In this document: in pieces, positions 16,974-25,974 of the stretch
Layout: the number at the start of each line of letters is the position of its first letter
Position numbering within the stretch: position 1 is the first letter of the stretch
Assembly: GCA_009886115.1 (NCBI GenBank)
Contig: VFJJ01000051.1
Location: forward strand, 62,001-126,000
Direction of reading: 5' to 3'
Source of the DNA: Actinomycetota bacterium
GTDB taxonomy: Bacteria; Actinomycetota; Acidimicrobiia; IMCC26256; VFJJ01
Length of the DNA stretch: 64,000 nucleotides
Translations under genes and position numbers: made by a program
Notes under the pieces: model-generated
What the model was told of the DNA's origin: nothing
The model's input: only the letters and a program-made list of their open reading frames with translations
The model's database searches: none

Positions 16974-18167
16974 ATGCCCGTCAATGGATGGCTCGTCGCC
17001 GACAGCGACATGCACGTCATGGAACCGGCCGACCTCTGGCAGCGGTACATGGCGCCCGAGTGGGCCCATGCCGCGCCCGTCGGGCTGTCCGAGATGGAAC
17101 GCGACATGCGGGTCAGGGTCAAGAACAACATCATGTTGCGCATGGGCCGGACGCGCCCACGGGCAAGTGTCGCGGGGCGTCCGTGGAAGCCCGAGCAAGA
17201 CAGTGCGTTCGCCCATGCCGAGGAGCGCGGCTGGGACGCCCTGTCGCAGGTGATGGCCATGGACATCGAGGGCCTCGACAGCACCGTGCTGTTTCCCAGC
17301 CGGGGCCTGTTCGTGTTGGCGCTCCAGTCGATCGACCACATCGGTCCCGACGGGCTCGAGCCCGACTTCGCGGCGGCCATCGCCGCGGCCTACAACGACT
17401 GGATGGCCGACTTCGTGCGTGAGAGCGGGGCGCCCGACCGGGTCTTCGGCGCGGCGATGCTGGCGCCGCACAACGTGCCGGCAGCCGTCGACGAACTGGC
17501 CCGCAACGCCGAGCGGGGCTTCAAGTCGGCGTTCCTCGTGCCCGGCCTCATCGACAACCGGCCGTGGCACCATCCGGTCTATGACCCGATCTGGCGTGAG
17601 GCCGAGCGCCTCGACATCGCTGTCAGTTTCCACGGTGGCGGACAATGCCACCTCAAGCCCGACTTCTCGTTCAGCGACTCGCTCGGCGACAAGCTCATGC
17701 TCTGGCACTCGTTCAACCAGCCGCTCGGGATCATGTTCGTCGCCACCTGTTTCACCTCGGGCGGCATTCTCGAGCGCTTCCCGGCGCTGCGGGTCGGGCT
17801 GCTCGAGGGCAACTGCTCGTGGGCCCCGTTCATGATGTACCGACTCGACGAGCACTGGGAGTGGACGGGCCGGTACGAAGCCCCTGAGCTCCAGATGAAG
17901 CCGTCGCAGTACCTGTTGCGCAACTGCTCCCTGTCGGTCGAGGCCGACGAGGACACCGCCCGTCACTACATCGACGAGTTCGGCGACGACAACCTCATCT
18001 TCTCCACCGACTACCCGCACGCCGACTCGAAGTTCCCCAACGCCGTGAAGTCGTTCCTCGGTCTGCCCTTCAGCGAGGAGTCGAAGCGCAAGATCCTCTG
18101 GGACAACTACGCCAAGCTCTACCGCGTCCCCACACCCGAACCCCGAGAAGGAGCAGCACATGGCTGA
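16974..18167 (+). CDS. Amidohydrolase family 2 metal-dependent hydrolase
   Basis: The 397-aa TIM-barrel protein belongs to the amidohydrolase_2/ACMSD group of decarboxylases and hydrolases. Metal-ligand motifs are DSDMHVMEP near residue 10, SFHGGGQCH in the middle and the terminal STDYPHAD. I chose the second ATG (16974), five bases after GGAGG at 16964-16968; an ATG three bases earlier and a GTG at 16941 are also in frame. The stop overlaps the start of the next gene by 8 bp, so the pair is an operon. The substrate is unknown. Confidence 0.88.
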   Translation: MPVNGWLVADSDMHVMEPADLWQRYMAPEWAHAAPVGLSEMERDMRVRVKNNIMLRMGRTRPRASVAGRPWKPEQDSAFAHAEERGWDALSQVMAMDIEGLDSTVLFPSRGLFVLALQSIDHIGPDGLEPDFAAAIAAAYNDWMADFVRESGAPDRVFGAAMLAPHNVPAAVDELARNAERGFKSAFLVPGLIDNRPWHHPVYDPIWREAERLDIAVSFHGGGQCHLKPDFSFSDSLGDKLMLWHSFNQPLGIMFVATCFTSGGILERFPALRVGLLEGNCSWAPFMMYRLDEHWEWTGRYEAPELQMKPSQYLLRNCSLSVEADEDTARHYIDEFGDDNLIFSTDYPHADSKFPNAVKSFLGLPFSEESKRKILWDNYAKLYRVPTPEPREGAAHG

Positions 18168-18555
18168 CGACCTCGCTGCCAAGGGCGCAGCCGTGCAGAT
18201 GCAGTTGTGGGGCGCCGCCGTCGCCAACGCCGATCGGCCGGCCATCCCCGCTGGTGCACTCGCGCCCGACTTCTTCACGATGGTGCGCGAGTTCTGCTTC
18301 GGCATGTTCTGGTCGCGCGACCAGCTCGCGATCCGCGACCGCTCCTTGATCACGATCTCGTTGCTGGCAGCGTTGAACCGTCAGGACGAGCTGCGCGGTC
18401 ACATCGCAGGAGGGCTCAACGTGGGGCTCACGCGCGACGAGATCGTCGAGGCCCTCATGCACGTCGCGGTCTACGCGGGGGTCCCTGCGGCTGTGAGTGC
18501 GCTCGGCACCGCGGCGGCCGTCCTCGGCCCCCCTCCGGAAGCTCCCGCTGTTTGA
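18160..18555 (+). CDS. Carboxymuconolactone decarboxylase-like protein
   Basis: Small (131 aa) helical protein of the CMD/AhpD superfamily: LITISLLAALNRQDELRGHI, then NVGLTRDEIVEALMHVAVYA and GVPAAVSAL. The His of ELRGHI and that of MHVAVY fit the family. The CxxC pair that defines peroxidase-type AhpD is missing, so a decarboxylase/lactonase-type role is more likely. Its start lies inside the end of the amidohydrolase gene, suggesting that the two act on one aromatic or ring-cleavage intermediate. Confidence 0.88.
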   Translation: MADDLAAKGAAVQMQLWGAAVANADRPAIPAGALAPDFFTMVREFCFGMFWSRDQLAIRDRSLITISLLAALNRQDELRGHIAGGLNVGLTRDEIVEALMHVAVYAGVPAAVSALGTAAAVLGPPPEAPAV

Positions 18556-18609
18556 CGCACGCCGGCCGCGGTCACCTCGCCGGTGCACGCGCTCACCCGC
18601 CGAGGCACC

Positions 18610-19497
18610 TCACGCAGCCGGAGGGAGGTGGAGGCGGATCTCGGCAGTGCGCTCCATGACCTCGACGAGGTCGCTGAAGTCGTGCTCGCCCAGGCCCAGC
18701 GCCTTGCCCAGCACCAGAATCTGGTGCACGGCCTCGGCAACCGGCATGGGGACGGCGGCTTCGCGGCCCACCTCCAGCATCAGCGCCGCGTCCTTGGCTG
18801 CCAGCTCGAGCGTGAACTCGGCCGGTCGCCCACGCTGATTGATCCCCTCGACCATGCGCTCGATGTAGAAGTTCGACGCTCCGGCGGTTCGCAGCATGTC
18901 GACGAGCATCCGCAGGTCGATGTCGTGACGGGCGCCGAGGGCCAGGCCCTCCATGGAGACCCAGGTCGCGGTGAAGGCCATCAGCGAGTTCACCAGCTTG
19001 CCCACGTTGCCGCAGCCGAGCGGACCGAGGTGGAAGGTCGCCCGTCCGAGGCTCGCGAGCAACGGCGTCACCCGCCCGACCGGCTCGGCGGCGCCCCCGA
19101 CGATGAAGACGAGGGCTCGGTTGCGAGCCCCGGGCGCCCCTCCGGTGAGCGGAGCTTCGACGAGATGGGTCCCCGCCGCTGCCAGCCGCGCGCCGACCGC
19201 TCGTACGGTGGCCGGGGCGTTGGTCGTGAGGTCGACGAGCACGGAGCCGGGCTCGGCGCCGGCGGCCCAGGCGTCGGCCACGGCTTCCATGATCGCAGGC
19301 GTCGGCAGGCTGAGGAACGTGACCTCGCTGGAGCGGGCGACCTCAGCGGGTGTTGCGCCGCGGTAGGCGCCGGCGTCCACCAGCGCGGCGAGCCGGGACT
19401 CGTCGAGATCGCCGACCGTAACCACGTGACCGTCGGCGAGCAGATTCGCAGCCAGGGCACCACCGATGTTGCCCAGACCGATGAACCCGATGCGCAT
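18610..19497 (-). CDS. 3-hydroxyisobutyrate dehydrogenase-like NAD(P)-dependent oxidoreductase
   Basis: Beta-hydroxyacid dehydrogenase of 295 aa. The Rossmann motif MRIGFIGLGNIGGALAANL is at the N-terminus. The substrate loop reads VEAPLTGGAPGA where the family has DAPVSGG. The catalytic lysine segment is GCGNVGKLVNSLM. The long open frame upstream has no similarity, so ATG at 19497 is the start. It is convergent with the CMD-like gene and divergent from DUF3039. The exact hydroxyacid is not predictable. Confidence 0.9.
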   Translation of the reverse strand: MRIGFIGLGNIGGALAANLLADGHVVTVGDLDESRLAALVDAGAYRGATPAEVARSSEVTFLSLPTPAIMEAVADAWAAGAEPGSVLVDLTTNAPATVRAVGARLAAAGTHLVEAPLTGGAPGARNRALVFIVGGAAEPVGRVTPLLASLGRATFHLGPLGCGNVGKLVNSLMAFTATWVSMEGLALGARHDIDLRMLVDMLRTAGASNFYIERMVEGINQRGRPAEFTLELAAKDAALMLEVGREAAVPMPVAEAVHQILVLGKALGLGEHDFSDLVEVMERTAEIRLHLPPAA

Positions 19498-19578
19498 GAC
19501 GTCCACCTGATGAGCCTCCGTCGTAACGAATGCCGGCACAGGGAGCGTAGACACGCCGAGGTGTGTCACGCTGTGAAT

Positions 19579-19821
19579 GTGAGCCAGCCCCAGATCGACA
19601 CCCGCCAGGACCAGCGCACCGACCATCGGACCTCCACCGGCGACGGCGACCACGATCGCTTCGCCCACTACGTCAAGAAAAACGCCATCGTCTCCTCGGC
19701 CGTGCTCGGTCACGAGGTCGAGGCCCTGTGTGGCAAGCGCTGGATCCCGTCGCGTGACCCGGAGCGGTACCCGGTGTGTCCCGAATGCAAGGCGATCTAC
19801 GCCGCCCGCTTCAGCGCCTGA
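19579..19821 (+). CDS. DUF3039 family protein
   Basis: Small actinobacterial protein of 80 aa with unknown function. It contains the family segment DRFAHYVKKNAIVSSAVLGH followed by EALCGKRWIPSRDPERYPVC and PECKAIYAARF. The pattern Cys...CPEC suggests one bound metal ion. GTG at 19579 is chosen; a GTG two codons earlier is equally possible. It is divergent from the dehydrogenase gene by 81 bp, which must hold both promoters. Confidence 0.85.
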   Translation: MSQPQIDTRQDQRTDHRTSTGDGDHDRFAHYVKKNAIVSSAVLGHEVEALCGKRWIPSRDPERYPVCPECKAIYAARFSA

Positions 19822-19983
19822 CCATCGAGGAGCGACGCCCGGCAGGGCCTCAGAGGAGCGGACACCATCCACCCTCCGCTGCGCGTTTGGCACCACACTG
19901 TGCGTGGGTACGCCGAACCCGTGAGAACGATCACCCTGGCCCCGGTCGCGTGACGTTCAGCCAAGGATGGACGAGGAGCCGCG

Positions 19984-21072
19984 GTGCCAGTCCCACAGTC
20001 GATCCTCGACGTGCCGGGCCGAACAACCCCGAGGATCTCGGTGGCGATCACGACGTACAACCGTGTCGAGCTGTTGCGTCAGGTGCTGGCGTCGCTGCTC
20101 GATGACGAGGCCAGCGCCGAGATCGTCGTGTACTCCGACGGGTCCGATGACGGGACGGCCGAGTTCCTGCGTGCGCTGGCTGCGCGGGAGCCTCGGATCA
20201 AGCCGCTCATCTCCACGGTCCGCTCGGGTCGGGTCTCAGGACGTCGACAGGCCGTCGAAGCCACGTCATCGCCGATCGTTCTGATGATCGACGACGACGT
20301 GCTCCCCGAACCAGGCCTGGTCAGTGGCCACGCCGAGCGCCATCGGAGGGCCGAACGCGACACCGTGGTCATGGGGTACATGCCGACCGAGGTGCCGGGG
20401 CGGTGGGCCAAGGGAACGTTCGCGACGCGCCTCTATGCCGCCGAGTACGAACGTCACTGCCGGTGGCTCGATGCCGAGCCCGAGTCGGTGCTGCTCGGGC
20501 TGTGGGGCGGCAACGTCTCGCTGCCGCGAGCGTCCTTCACCGAGGTCGAGGCGATCAGGTTCTGGCCCGACGAGTGCTATCACGAGGACCAGTTCCTGGG
20601 CTTCGAGCTGGCGCGCCTGGGCCTCGTCGGCTCGTTCGACCGGGGTCTGAGGGCCTCGCACCGGCATTCCCGTTCGATCGAATCCTTCGCTCGGGAGGCT
20701 CGGAACCAGGGTCAGGCTCGGGCGCTCATGGCCTCGAGATACCCCGAGCTCGTGGGTCTCGCCGATCCCGACGAGGTCGTCGGCGATCTTCCCCACCCGC
20801 TCCGGGCGGTGGTCCGCCTGGCCGACCGACCACGTTCCCATCGGTTGGTGCGCAGCTCGCTGATCGCTCTGTGCCGGGTCGCTGGCTCGACCCGGTGCGC
20901 CACGGTCGAGGAGCGGGCCGCCCAGATGTTGCGCCGGGTCGAGAAACGGGCGGGGCTCAACGACCAGCTCCGGAGCCGGACCGCCGCCGTCCCCCATGGC
21001 CGCGAGTCGGAAGAGGCTGCCGTGAACCCGAGCTACGATGCGCCGATGGCCCACGGGAGCACGATCGGGTGA
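19984..21072 (+). CDS. Family 2 glycosyltransferase
   Basis: GT-A fold glycosyltransferase, 362 aa. SVAITTYNRVELLRQVLASL starts the nucleotide-binding domain, VYSDGSDDGT is the first acidic motif and MIDDDVLPE is the metal-binding DxD. WGGNVSLPR and ECYHEDQFLGFEL complete the acceptor side (ED motif). GTG at 19984 follows GAGGAG by seven bases. The stop overlaps the next gene as GTGA, so this gene and the epimerase form an operon, probably for a surface glycan or glycolipid. No membrane segments are seen. Confidence 0.88.
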   Translation: MPVPQSILDVPGRTTPRISVAITTYNRVELLRQVLASLLDDEASAEIVVYSDGSDDGTAEFLRALAAREPRIKPLISTVRSGRVSGRRQAVEATSSPIVLMIDDDVLPEPGLVSGHAERHRRAERDTVVMGYMPTEVPGRWAKGTFATRLYAAEYERHCRWLDAEPESVLLGLWGGNVSLPRASFTEVEAIRFWPDECYHEDQFLGFELARLGLVGSFDRGLRASHRHSRSIESFAREARNQGQARALMASRYPELVGLADPDEVVGDLPHPLRAVVRLADRPRSHRLVRSSLIALCRVAGSTRCATVEERAAQMLRRVEKRAGLNDQLRSRTAAVPHGRESEEAAVNPSYDAPMAHGSTIG

Positions 21073-22109
21073 GGGTGCTCGTCACGGGGAGCGAGGGCTA
21101 TCTCGGCTCCCTCACCGCTCCTTTCCTGGCTCGCCAGGGCCACGACGTGACCGGCCTCGACAGCGGGTTCTTCCGATCGAGCTGGCTGGGGCGGGGTCCC
21201 GACCTGGCCGTCGCCACGCGTATCGCCGACGTGCGCACGATCGGGGCCGACGATCTGACCGGCTTCGATGCCGTGGTGCACATGGGCGAGCTGTCGAACG
21301 ACCCTCTCGGCGAGCTCGATGCCGATCTCACGCACTCGGTCAACCATCGCGGCTCGCTGCGCCTGGCCGAGCTGGCCCGAGCCGCCGGTGTGGGTCGCTT
21401 CGTCCACATGTCGTCGTGCTCGGTCTACGGCGTGGCCTCCGAAGGTGACGTCGACGAGCGTTCGCCCGTCAACCCGCAGACCGCCTACGCCGAGTGCAAG
21501 GTGCTCGTCGAGCGCGATGTCGCAGCGCTGGCCGACGAACGCTTTTCGCCCACGTTCATGCGCAACGCCACGGCATTCGGCGCCTCACCGCGGCTGCGCT
21601 TCGACATCGTGGTCAACAACCTCTCGGGTCATGCGTTCACCCAGCGGCGCATCGCGATGACGTCGGATGGCACCCCCTGGCGCCCGCTCGTGCACGCCCT
21701 CGACATTGCCAAGGCGATCGGCTGCGTGCTCTCGGCGCCTCGCGACGCCATCCACGATGAGATCTTCAACGTGGGCGATTCGGCGCTGAACCTGCAGGTG
21801 CGCGACATCGCCGAGATCGTTGCCGCGGTCTTCCCCGGCTGCGGCCTGAGCTTCGGCGACCAGGGCGCCGACAACCGCTCGTACCGCGTCTCGTTCACGA
21901 AGATCAACAGCCAGCTCCCCGGCTTCTCGTGCGAGTGGGACATCGAGCGCGGCGCCCGTCAGCTCCGGACCCTGTTCGAGCGCATCGGGCTCACCGAGGA
22001 GCTCTTCCTCTCGCGTCACCACACCCGTGTCAAGCAACTCCAGTACCTCATCGAGACCGGCCAGGTCGACGCGTCGCTGTTTTGGGTGCCCGAGGCCGAT
22101 CGCGAGTAG
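21069..22109 (+). CDS. NAD-dependent epimerase/dehydratase
   Basis: Extended SDR acting on a nucleotide sugar, 346 aa. The N-terminus MRVLVTGSEGYLG carries the GxxGxxG NAD motif; HMSSCSVYG supplies the Ser, and TAYAECK the catalytic YxxxK. PWRPLVHALDIAKAI is the usual substrate-binding RPxVHVxD segment. GTG at 21069 is coupled to the glycosyltransferase stop. The product could be an NDP-sugar epimerase or 4,6-dehydratase; the sequence does not separate these. Confidence 0.9.
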   Translation: MRVLVTGSEGYLGSLTAPFLARQGHDVTGLDSGFFRSSWLGRGPDLAVATRIADVRTIGADDLTGFDAVVHMGELSNDPLGELDADLTHSVNHRGSLRLAELARAAGVGRFVHMSSCSVYGVASEGDVDERSPVNPQTAYAECKVLVERDVAALADERFSPTFMRNATAFGASPRLRFDIVVNNLSGHAFTQRRIAMTSDGTPWRPLVHALDIAKAIGCVLSAPRDAIHDEIFNVGDSALNLQVRDIAEIVAAVFPGCGLSFGDQGADNRSYRVSFTKINSQLPGFSCEWDIERGARQLRTLFERIGLTEELFLSRHHTRVKQLQYLIETGQVDASLFWVPEADRE

Positions 22110-22137
22110 CTGTCGCCCCCCTGAACGGCCTCGGCTC

Positions 22138-22551
22138 TCAGCCCGGAACGATCTCGAAGTGGCCGCCATCGAGGGGTCGCAGAACATCGAAGTGGCGGCG
22201 ATCGAGCGTGAGGATCCTGTTCGTCTCGTAACGATGGGCGAGCACCACGAGCGACGCATCGGTGATCCCGATCTCCTGATCTCGGTACCGGTCGATGATC
22301 TCGGCGCACGACGTGAGCTCGGCGTCGTCGAGATGCGGATGCTCGTAGGCGCCGCCGGCCAGCTCCCTGATCATCGCCAGCTCGGCGTCGATGCCGAGCC
22401 TCGTCGCCATCAGGTAGTCGAGCTCGGCAACGACATAGGGCGACACGACGATCACGTCGGTTGTGGCCATGACGGTGCGAGCGATTGCCGCGTGCGCGGG
22501 CTCCCTGCGGTTGTACAGCGCCAGGAGTCCGCTGGTGTCGGCGACGATCAC
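22138..22551 (-). CDS. vapC: PIN-domain toxin VapC
   Basis: RNA endonuclease of a type II toxin-antitoxin pair, 137 aa. The PIN acidic residues are seen in VIVADTSGLLALYN (Asp4), VVAELDYL and ITDASLVVLA, and the C-terminal LDRRHFDVLRPLDG is typical of VapC. GTG at 22551 overlaps the antitoxin stop as GTGA. Likely targets are tRNA or rRNA, but the sequence does not show which. Confidence 0.92.
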   Translation of the reverse strand: MIVADTSGLLALYNRREPAHAAIARTVMATTDVIVVSPYVVAELDYLMATRLGIDAELAMIRELAGGAYEHPHLDDAELTSCAEIIDRYRDQEIGITDASLVVLAHRYETNRILTLDRRHFDVLRPLDGGHFEIVPG

Positions 22552-22757
22552 CGTTGCCCGAAGCCGACGAGCAGCTCGTCGACCCGTTCGCCGATGGGCT
22601 CGGCGTCGAAGAGGCCACAGGCTGGCCGGGGACGGGAAACGGCTGCGGCCACGGCATCGCGAATCACCTGGGCCTCGGAGCAACCCCGGCGGCGGGCCTC
22701 ACGCTCGATCGCCGCCTTCAACTCCTCCGGCAGGTAGATCGTCGTCTTGTGCACCAT
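22548..22757 (-). CDS. vapB: Ribbon-helix-helix antitoxin (VapB-type)
   Basis: CopG/RHH antitoxin and autorepressor of 69 aa: MVHKTTIYLPEELKAAIERE gives the DNA-binding strand and first helix, RRGCSEAQVIRDAVAAAV the second. The C-terminal part (ACGLFDAEPIGERVDEL) would wrap the toxin. I place the start at ATG 22757 because an extended -10 element ends seven bases upstream, which makes a leaderless transcript; an ATG three codons earlier lies inside that -10. Confidence 0.88.
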   Translation of the reverse strand: MVHKTTIYLPEELKAAIEREARRRGCSEAQVIRDAVAAAVSRPRPACGLFDAEPIGERVDELLVGFGQR

Positions 22758-22764
22758 GCCATAC

Positions 22765-22773
22765 ATGATACCA
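22765..22773 (-). promoter_or_regulatory. Extended -10 promoter of vapBC (leaderless)
   Basis: The reverse strand reads AGCTGGTATCAT, then GTATGGC, then ATG. TGGTATCAT is an extended -10; the seven-base spacing puts the transcription start at the A of the vapB ATG. The same AGCTGGTATCATG string precedes the HNH gene at 57,624. No good -35 is visible. Confidence 0.55.
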
Positions 22774-22796
22774 GCTACGGCTTGCCGCTCGCCTCG

Positions 22797-24224
22797 TCAT
22801 CGGGGGCGGGTGTCGACGGTGGCCGCGACGGCGCCCGCGAGCACGGCTCCGACGATCACCGCCGCCAGGAGCCGGTGGAAACCCGCGGTGCCGTCGCTGT
22901 CGGCGATGGCGGTGATCGCCAGCGACACCCCGAGCGTGGTGCCGATGCGTTGGGTCGTGAAGCTGAGCCCGGAGGCGATGGCGTGCCTGTCGGTTTCGAC
23001 ACCCGTGACCCCGAGGGCGATGAACATCGGGAAGGCCAGACCCGACGCCACACCGAGCACGGCAACGGCAGGGAGGAACGTGCCGAGATCGGGCTCGGTG
23101 TCGAGCGTGAACCACAGCCAGGCGCTCGCGGCCAGGAAGAGGGTGATCCCGGGGATCATGAGCACCCGATGGCCGATGCGACCGGCGAAGCGGCCGGCCG
23201 TGATGGCTGCGATGCCCGACAGCAACGACATGGGGGCCATCACCACACCGGTCCGCAGCGGCGAGTAGCCCCATTCCGTGGTGAGGAAGAACGCCAGGCC
23301 GAAGAAGAGGCCGAACCACGAGACCCCGAGCGTGAACACCCCGAGATTGCCCTGGGCCACGGTGCGGATCCGCAACATCGTGAGATCGAGGATGGGGTTC
23401 GGCCGGTGCAGGCAGCGCCAGACGAGGTATCCCAGCACCACCACACCGCCGACGTAGGCGAGGAGCGACCGGCTGCTGGCCCATCCCCACTGCGGGCTCT
23501 TGACCACCCCGAGCGTGAGCAGCGACGCCCCGGCCATGATCAGCGCCGCTCCGAACGGGTCGGGCAGACGTCGCGAGCGGTCGATGGCCGTCTCGCGAAA
23601 GACACGCGGGCCCAGAGCCAGCACCACCAGCGCCACGGGGACGCTGATCCAGAACGCCCACGGCCATCCGCCCAGGTCGATCGCCAGGCCACCGACGGTG
23701 GGACCGAGCGTCGAGGCCACGGCGCCGGTCACCGCCCAGACACCGATGGCCGCCGACAGGCGCTCGACGGGGAACGCCGCGATCATCAGTGCCGCCGAGG
23801 CCGGTGTGTACGCCGCCGAACCGAGGGCCTGGACCCCCCGACCGACGATCAGGACCTCGGGCGCCCGAGCCAACGCTGCGATCACCGAGCCGGCGAGGAA
23901 GATCGCCACCCCGGCCAGCGTCAGCTTCTTGCGTCCCCACCGATCGGCCAGCACGCCGGCAGGCACGAGCGTGGCCGCGCCCACGATCGTGAAGATGTTC
24001 GTGACCCACGAGAGCTCGGCCGGACTGGCTTCGGGGAACTCGGCGACGATCTCCGGGAACGCCACCGACATCACCGACAACCCGATGCCGGTGAGCGCCG
24101 CCGACATGGCAGCCAACGCCAACACCATCCATGGAGCGTCGAGCCTTCGGAGCCTCGGGGCAGCTGAGGTTCCCGTCGCACGGGGAGCAGGCTCGACCGC
24201 CCCGGTCGGCCCGGATCGCGTCAC
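22797..24224 (-). CDS. MFS drug/solute exporter (DHA2, EmrB/QacA-like)
   Basis: The 475-aa membrane protein has about 14 hydrophobic segments, as in the DHA2 family. Motif A is LADRWGRKKLTLAG between TM2 and TM3, and motif C-like GVWAVTGAVASTLGPTVGGL lies in TM5. The N-terminal ~25 residues are polar. The GTG start at 24224 lies in the first unit of a 26-bp tandem duplication. It follows three crotonase-fold genes and may export a product or toxic intermediate of that pathway. It is a paralogue of the MFS gene at 58,737-60,146. Confidence 0.9.
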   Translation of the reverse strand: MTRSGPTGAVEPAPRATGTSAAPRLRRLDAPWMVLALAAMSAALTGIGLSVMSVAFPEIVAEFPEASPAELSWVTNIFTIVGAATLVPAGVLADRWGRKKLTLAGVAIFLAGSVIAALARAPEVLIVGRGVQALGSAAYTPASAALMIAAFPVERLSAAIGVWAVTGAVASTLGPTVGGLAIDLGGWPWAFWISVPVALVVLALGPRVFRETAIDRSRRLPDPFGAALIMAGASLLTLGVVKSPQWGWASSRSLLAYVGGVVVLGYLVWRCLHRPNPILDLTMLRIRTVAQGNLGVFTLGVSWFGLFFGLAFFLTTEWGYSPLRTGVVMAPMSLLSGIAAITAGRFAGRIGHRVLMIPGITLFLAASAWLWFTLDTEPDLGTFLPAVAVLGVASGLAFPMFIALGVTGVETDRHAIASGLSFTTQRIGTTLGVSLAITAIADSDGTAGFHRLLAAVIVGAVLAGAVAATVDTRPR

Positions 24225-24255
24225 GGAGCGGTCGGCCCGGATCGCGTCACGGAGC
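24204..24255. repeat. Perfect 2 x 26-bp tandem duplication at a gene junction
   Basis: Two identical 26-bp units, 24204-24229 and 24230-24255, lie head to tail. Each contains the reverse-strand string CCGTGACGCG. In the unit at 24230-24255 the TGA ends the upstream crotonase gene; in the unit at 24204-24229 the GTG starts the MFS gene. Before the duplication the two genes would have overlapped as GTGA; they are now 22 bp apart. Confidence 0.9.
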
Positions 24256-25092
24256 GGCCGAACCCCGCTGGAGCCCGGCCTCGGGCTCGAGCTCGGCCCA
24301 GACGGGCTCGCGCTTGTCGGCGAAGGCCATCGGCCCCTCGGCTTGATCCGGGTGGCCCCACATGCTCACGAGATGCCCAGCGCCGACCTTGCAGGCGTCG
24401 GTGAGCCCGTGCTCGAGCGCGGCCCACAAGGCCTTCTTCGTGGCCCGCATGGCCGCCGGAGAGTTGCGAGCGATCTTCTCGCCCAACTCCTGTGCCGCCT
24501 CACGCAGTCGCTCGGGCGGATCGACGATCTCGCTGATCATGCCCAGGTCGTAGGCCCGCTGCGCCGACATGCGCTCGTGACGGCCCAGGAACGCCATGCG
24601 CATCACGGCTTCGGCCGGCATCTTGCGGATGAGGCCGATGGCCTCGATGGCCACCACCTGGCCTATCGAGACGTGGGGGTCGAAGAACTGGGCATCCGAC
24701 GCCGCGATCACGATGTCGGCATCGGCAACCCAGTGGAAGCCGCCGCCGGCGCAGATCCCGTTGACGGCGGTGATCACCGGCTTCCACACCCGCTGGTGCC
24801 AAGCGGTGAAGTGCAGGTCGAAGTCGATCACGGAGTCCTGATACCGCTGCATCCCCTGGCCGTCGCTGGCGATCTCGGCCACGTCGACGCCGGTCTGGAA
24901 CGCCCGCCCTTCACCCGTGTGCACGATCACCCTGACCTCGGGGTCGTTGTCGAGCTCGGTCCAGGCATCGGCGAACTCGTCACGCATCTGTGCGTTCATG
25001 GCGTTGAGCACTTCGGGTCGGTTGTTGATGAGCCAACCCACGCGACCGTGGCGCTCGACCTTGAGATGCTCGTAGCGGCCGTATCCCGTCAT
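24247..25092 (-). CDS. Enoyl-CoA hydratase/isomerase family protein (1)
   Basis: Crotonase-fold acyl-CoA enzyme, 281 aa. The oxyanion-hole segments are present (VHTGEGRAFQTGVDV and AVNGICAGGGFHWVADADI). The first catalytic Glu of hydratases (GGGCE in the rat enzyme) is His here, and the second lies in DPHVSIGQVVAIEA, so a simple hydratase reaction is doubtful. ATG at 25092. It is closely similar to the neighbour at 25,127 (tandem duplicates), including the shared EKIARNSPAAM segment. Confidence 0.88.
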   Translation of the reverse strand: MTGYGRYEHLKVERHGRVGWLINNRPEVLNAMNAQMRDEFADAWTELDNDPEVRVIVHTGEGRAFQTGVDVAEIASDGQGMQRYQDSVIDFDLHFTAWHQRVWKPVITAVNGICAGGGFHWVADADIVIAASDAQFFDPHVSIGQVVAIEAIGLIRKMPAEAVMRMAFLGRHERMSAQRAYDLGMISEIVDPPERLREAAQELGEKIARNSPAAMRATKKALWAALEHGLTDACKVGAGHLVSMWGHPDQAEGPMAFADKREPVWAELEPEAGLQRGSAAP

Positions 25093-25126
25093 ACCTTCGT
25101 CCTCGTGCTCTCGACATCCCTTGTGA

Positions 25127-25969
25127 TCATTGGAGATCCTGCCAGTTGGCGTCGCGCTTCTCGGCGAACGCGAGCGGGCCCTCGGACTGGTCGGGATGAC
25201 CCCAGAGCCCGGCCAGGTGTCCGCCCCCGACCCGACAGGCGTCGGTGAGGCCATGCTCGAGCGCGGCCCAGAGCGCCCGCTTCGATGCCGCCATGGCCGC
25301 CGGCGAGTTCCGGGCGATCTTCTCGCCCAGCGCCTGGGCCTCGTCGCGGAGGCCGTCGGGGTCGTCGACGATCTGGCTGATGATCCCGAGCTGGTAGGCC
25401 CGTCGGGCATCGATCCGCTCGGCCCGGCCGGTCAGCGCCATGCGCAGCACCGACTCCATCGGGGACTTCCTGACCAGGGCGATGGTCTCGTACGCCGACA
25501 CCTGCCCGATCGACACGTGCGGGTCGGTGAAGGTGGCGCTTGACGCGGCGATCACGATGTCGGCGTCGGCCACGAAGTGCAGCCCGCCGCCAGCGACCAC
25601 GCCGTTCACCGCGCAGATCACCGGCTTCCAGATGCCGATCTGCCATGCGGTGAAGCGCAACTCGGCGTCGCGGGTGCGCCGTGAGTGCCGCCGCATCGCT
25701 TCCTTGTCACGGGCCATCTGCACGACGTCGACCCCGGTGCAGAACGCCCGTCCATTGCCGGTGTTGACGATCACCCGCACCCGGGGATCGGCGGCCAGCT
25801 CGAGCCAGGCCGCTTCGACCTCGTCGAACATGGTGGCGTTCATGGCGTTACCGGCGTCGGGTCGATTCAGGATCAGCCACCCGACGTGCCCGTGGCGCTC
25901 GACCACGACGGTCTCGTAGCTCGGGGCCGATCCGCCCGCGGGCTCCGGTGGTGCCGAGAGGGATGTCAT
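25127..25969 (-). CDS. Enoyl-CoA hydratase/isomerase family protein (2)
   Basis: Crotonase-fold protein of 280 aa, a paralogue of the gene just downstream. VNTGNGRAFCTGVDVVQMAR and AVNGVVAGGGLHFVADADIV form the oxyanion hole, again with His where hydratases have Glu. DPHVSIGQVSAYETIALVRK is shared with its partner. The two may form a hetero-oligomer or act on related substrates. ATG at 25969, followed on the coding strand after 34 bp by the first paralogue. Confidence 0.88.
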   Translation of the reverse strand: MTSLSAPPEPAGGSAPSYETVVVERHGHVGWLILNRPDAGNAMNATMFDEVEAAWLELAADPRVRVIVNTGNGRAFCTGVDVVQMARDKEAMRRHSRRTRDAELRFTAWQIGIWKPVICAVNGVVAGGGLHFVADADIVIAASSATFTDPHVSIGQVSAYETIALVRKSPMESVLRMALTGRAERIDARRAYQLGIISQIVDDPDGLRDEAQALGEKIARNSPAAMAASKRALWAALEHGLTDACRVGGGHLAGLWGHPDQSEGPLAFAEKRDANWQDLQ

Positions 25970-25974
25970 GGGGC

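Noticed and set aside
18070..18588. Reverse-strand 172-codon frame overlapping the CMD-like gene
   Set aside because: Arg/Gly/Asp-rich antisense shadow; the forward genes have an 8-bp operon overlap and family motifs.
22765..22773. Start of vapB at ATG 22766
   Set aside because: That ATG lies inside the predicted -10 hexamer; the ATG at 22757 fits a leaderless start and the usual antitoxin N-terminus.
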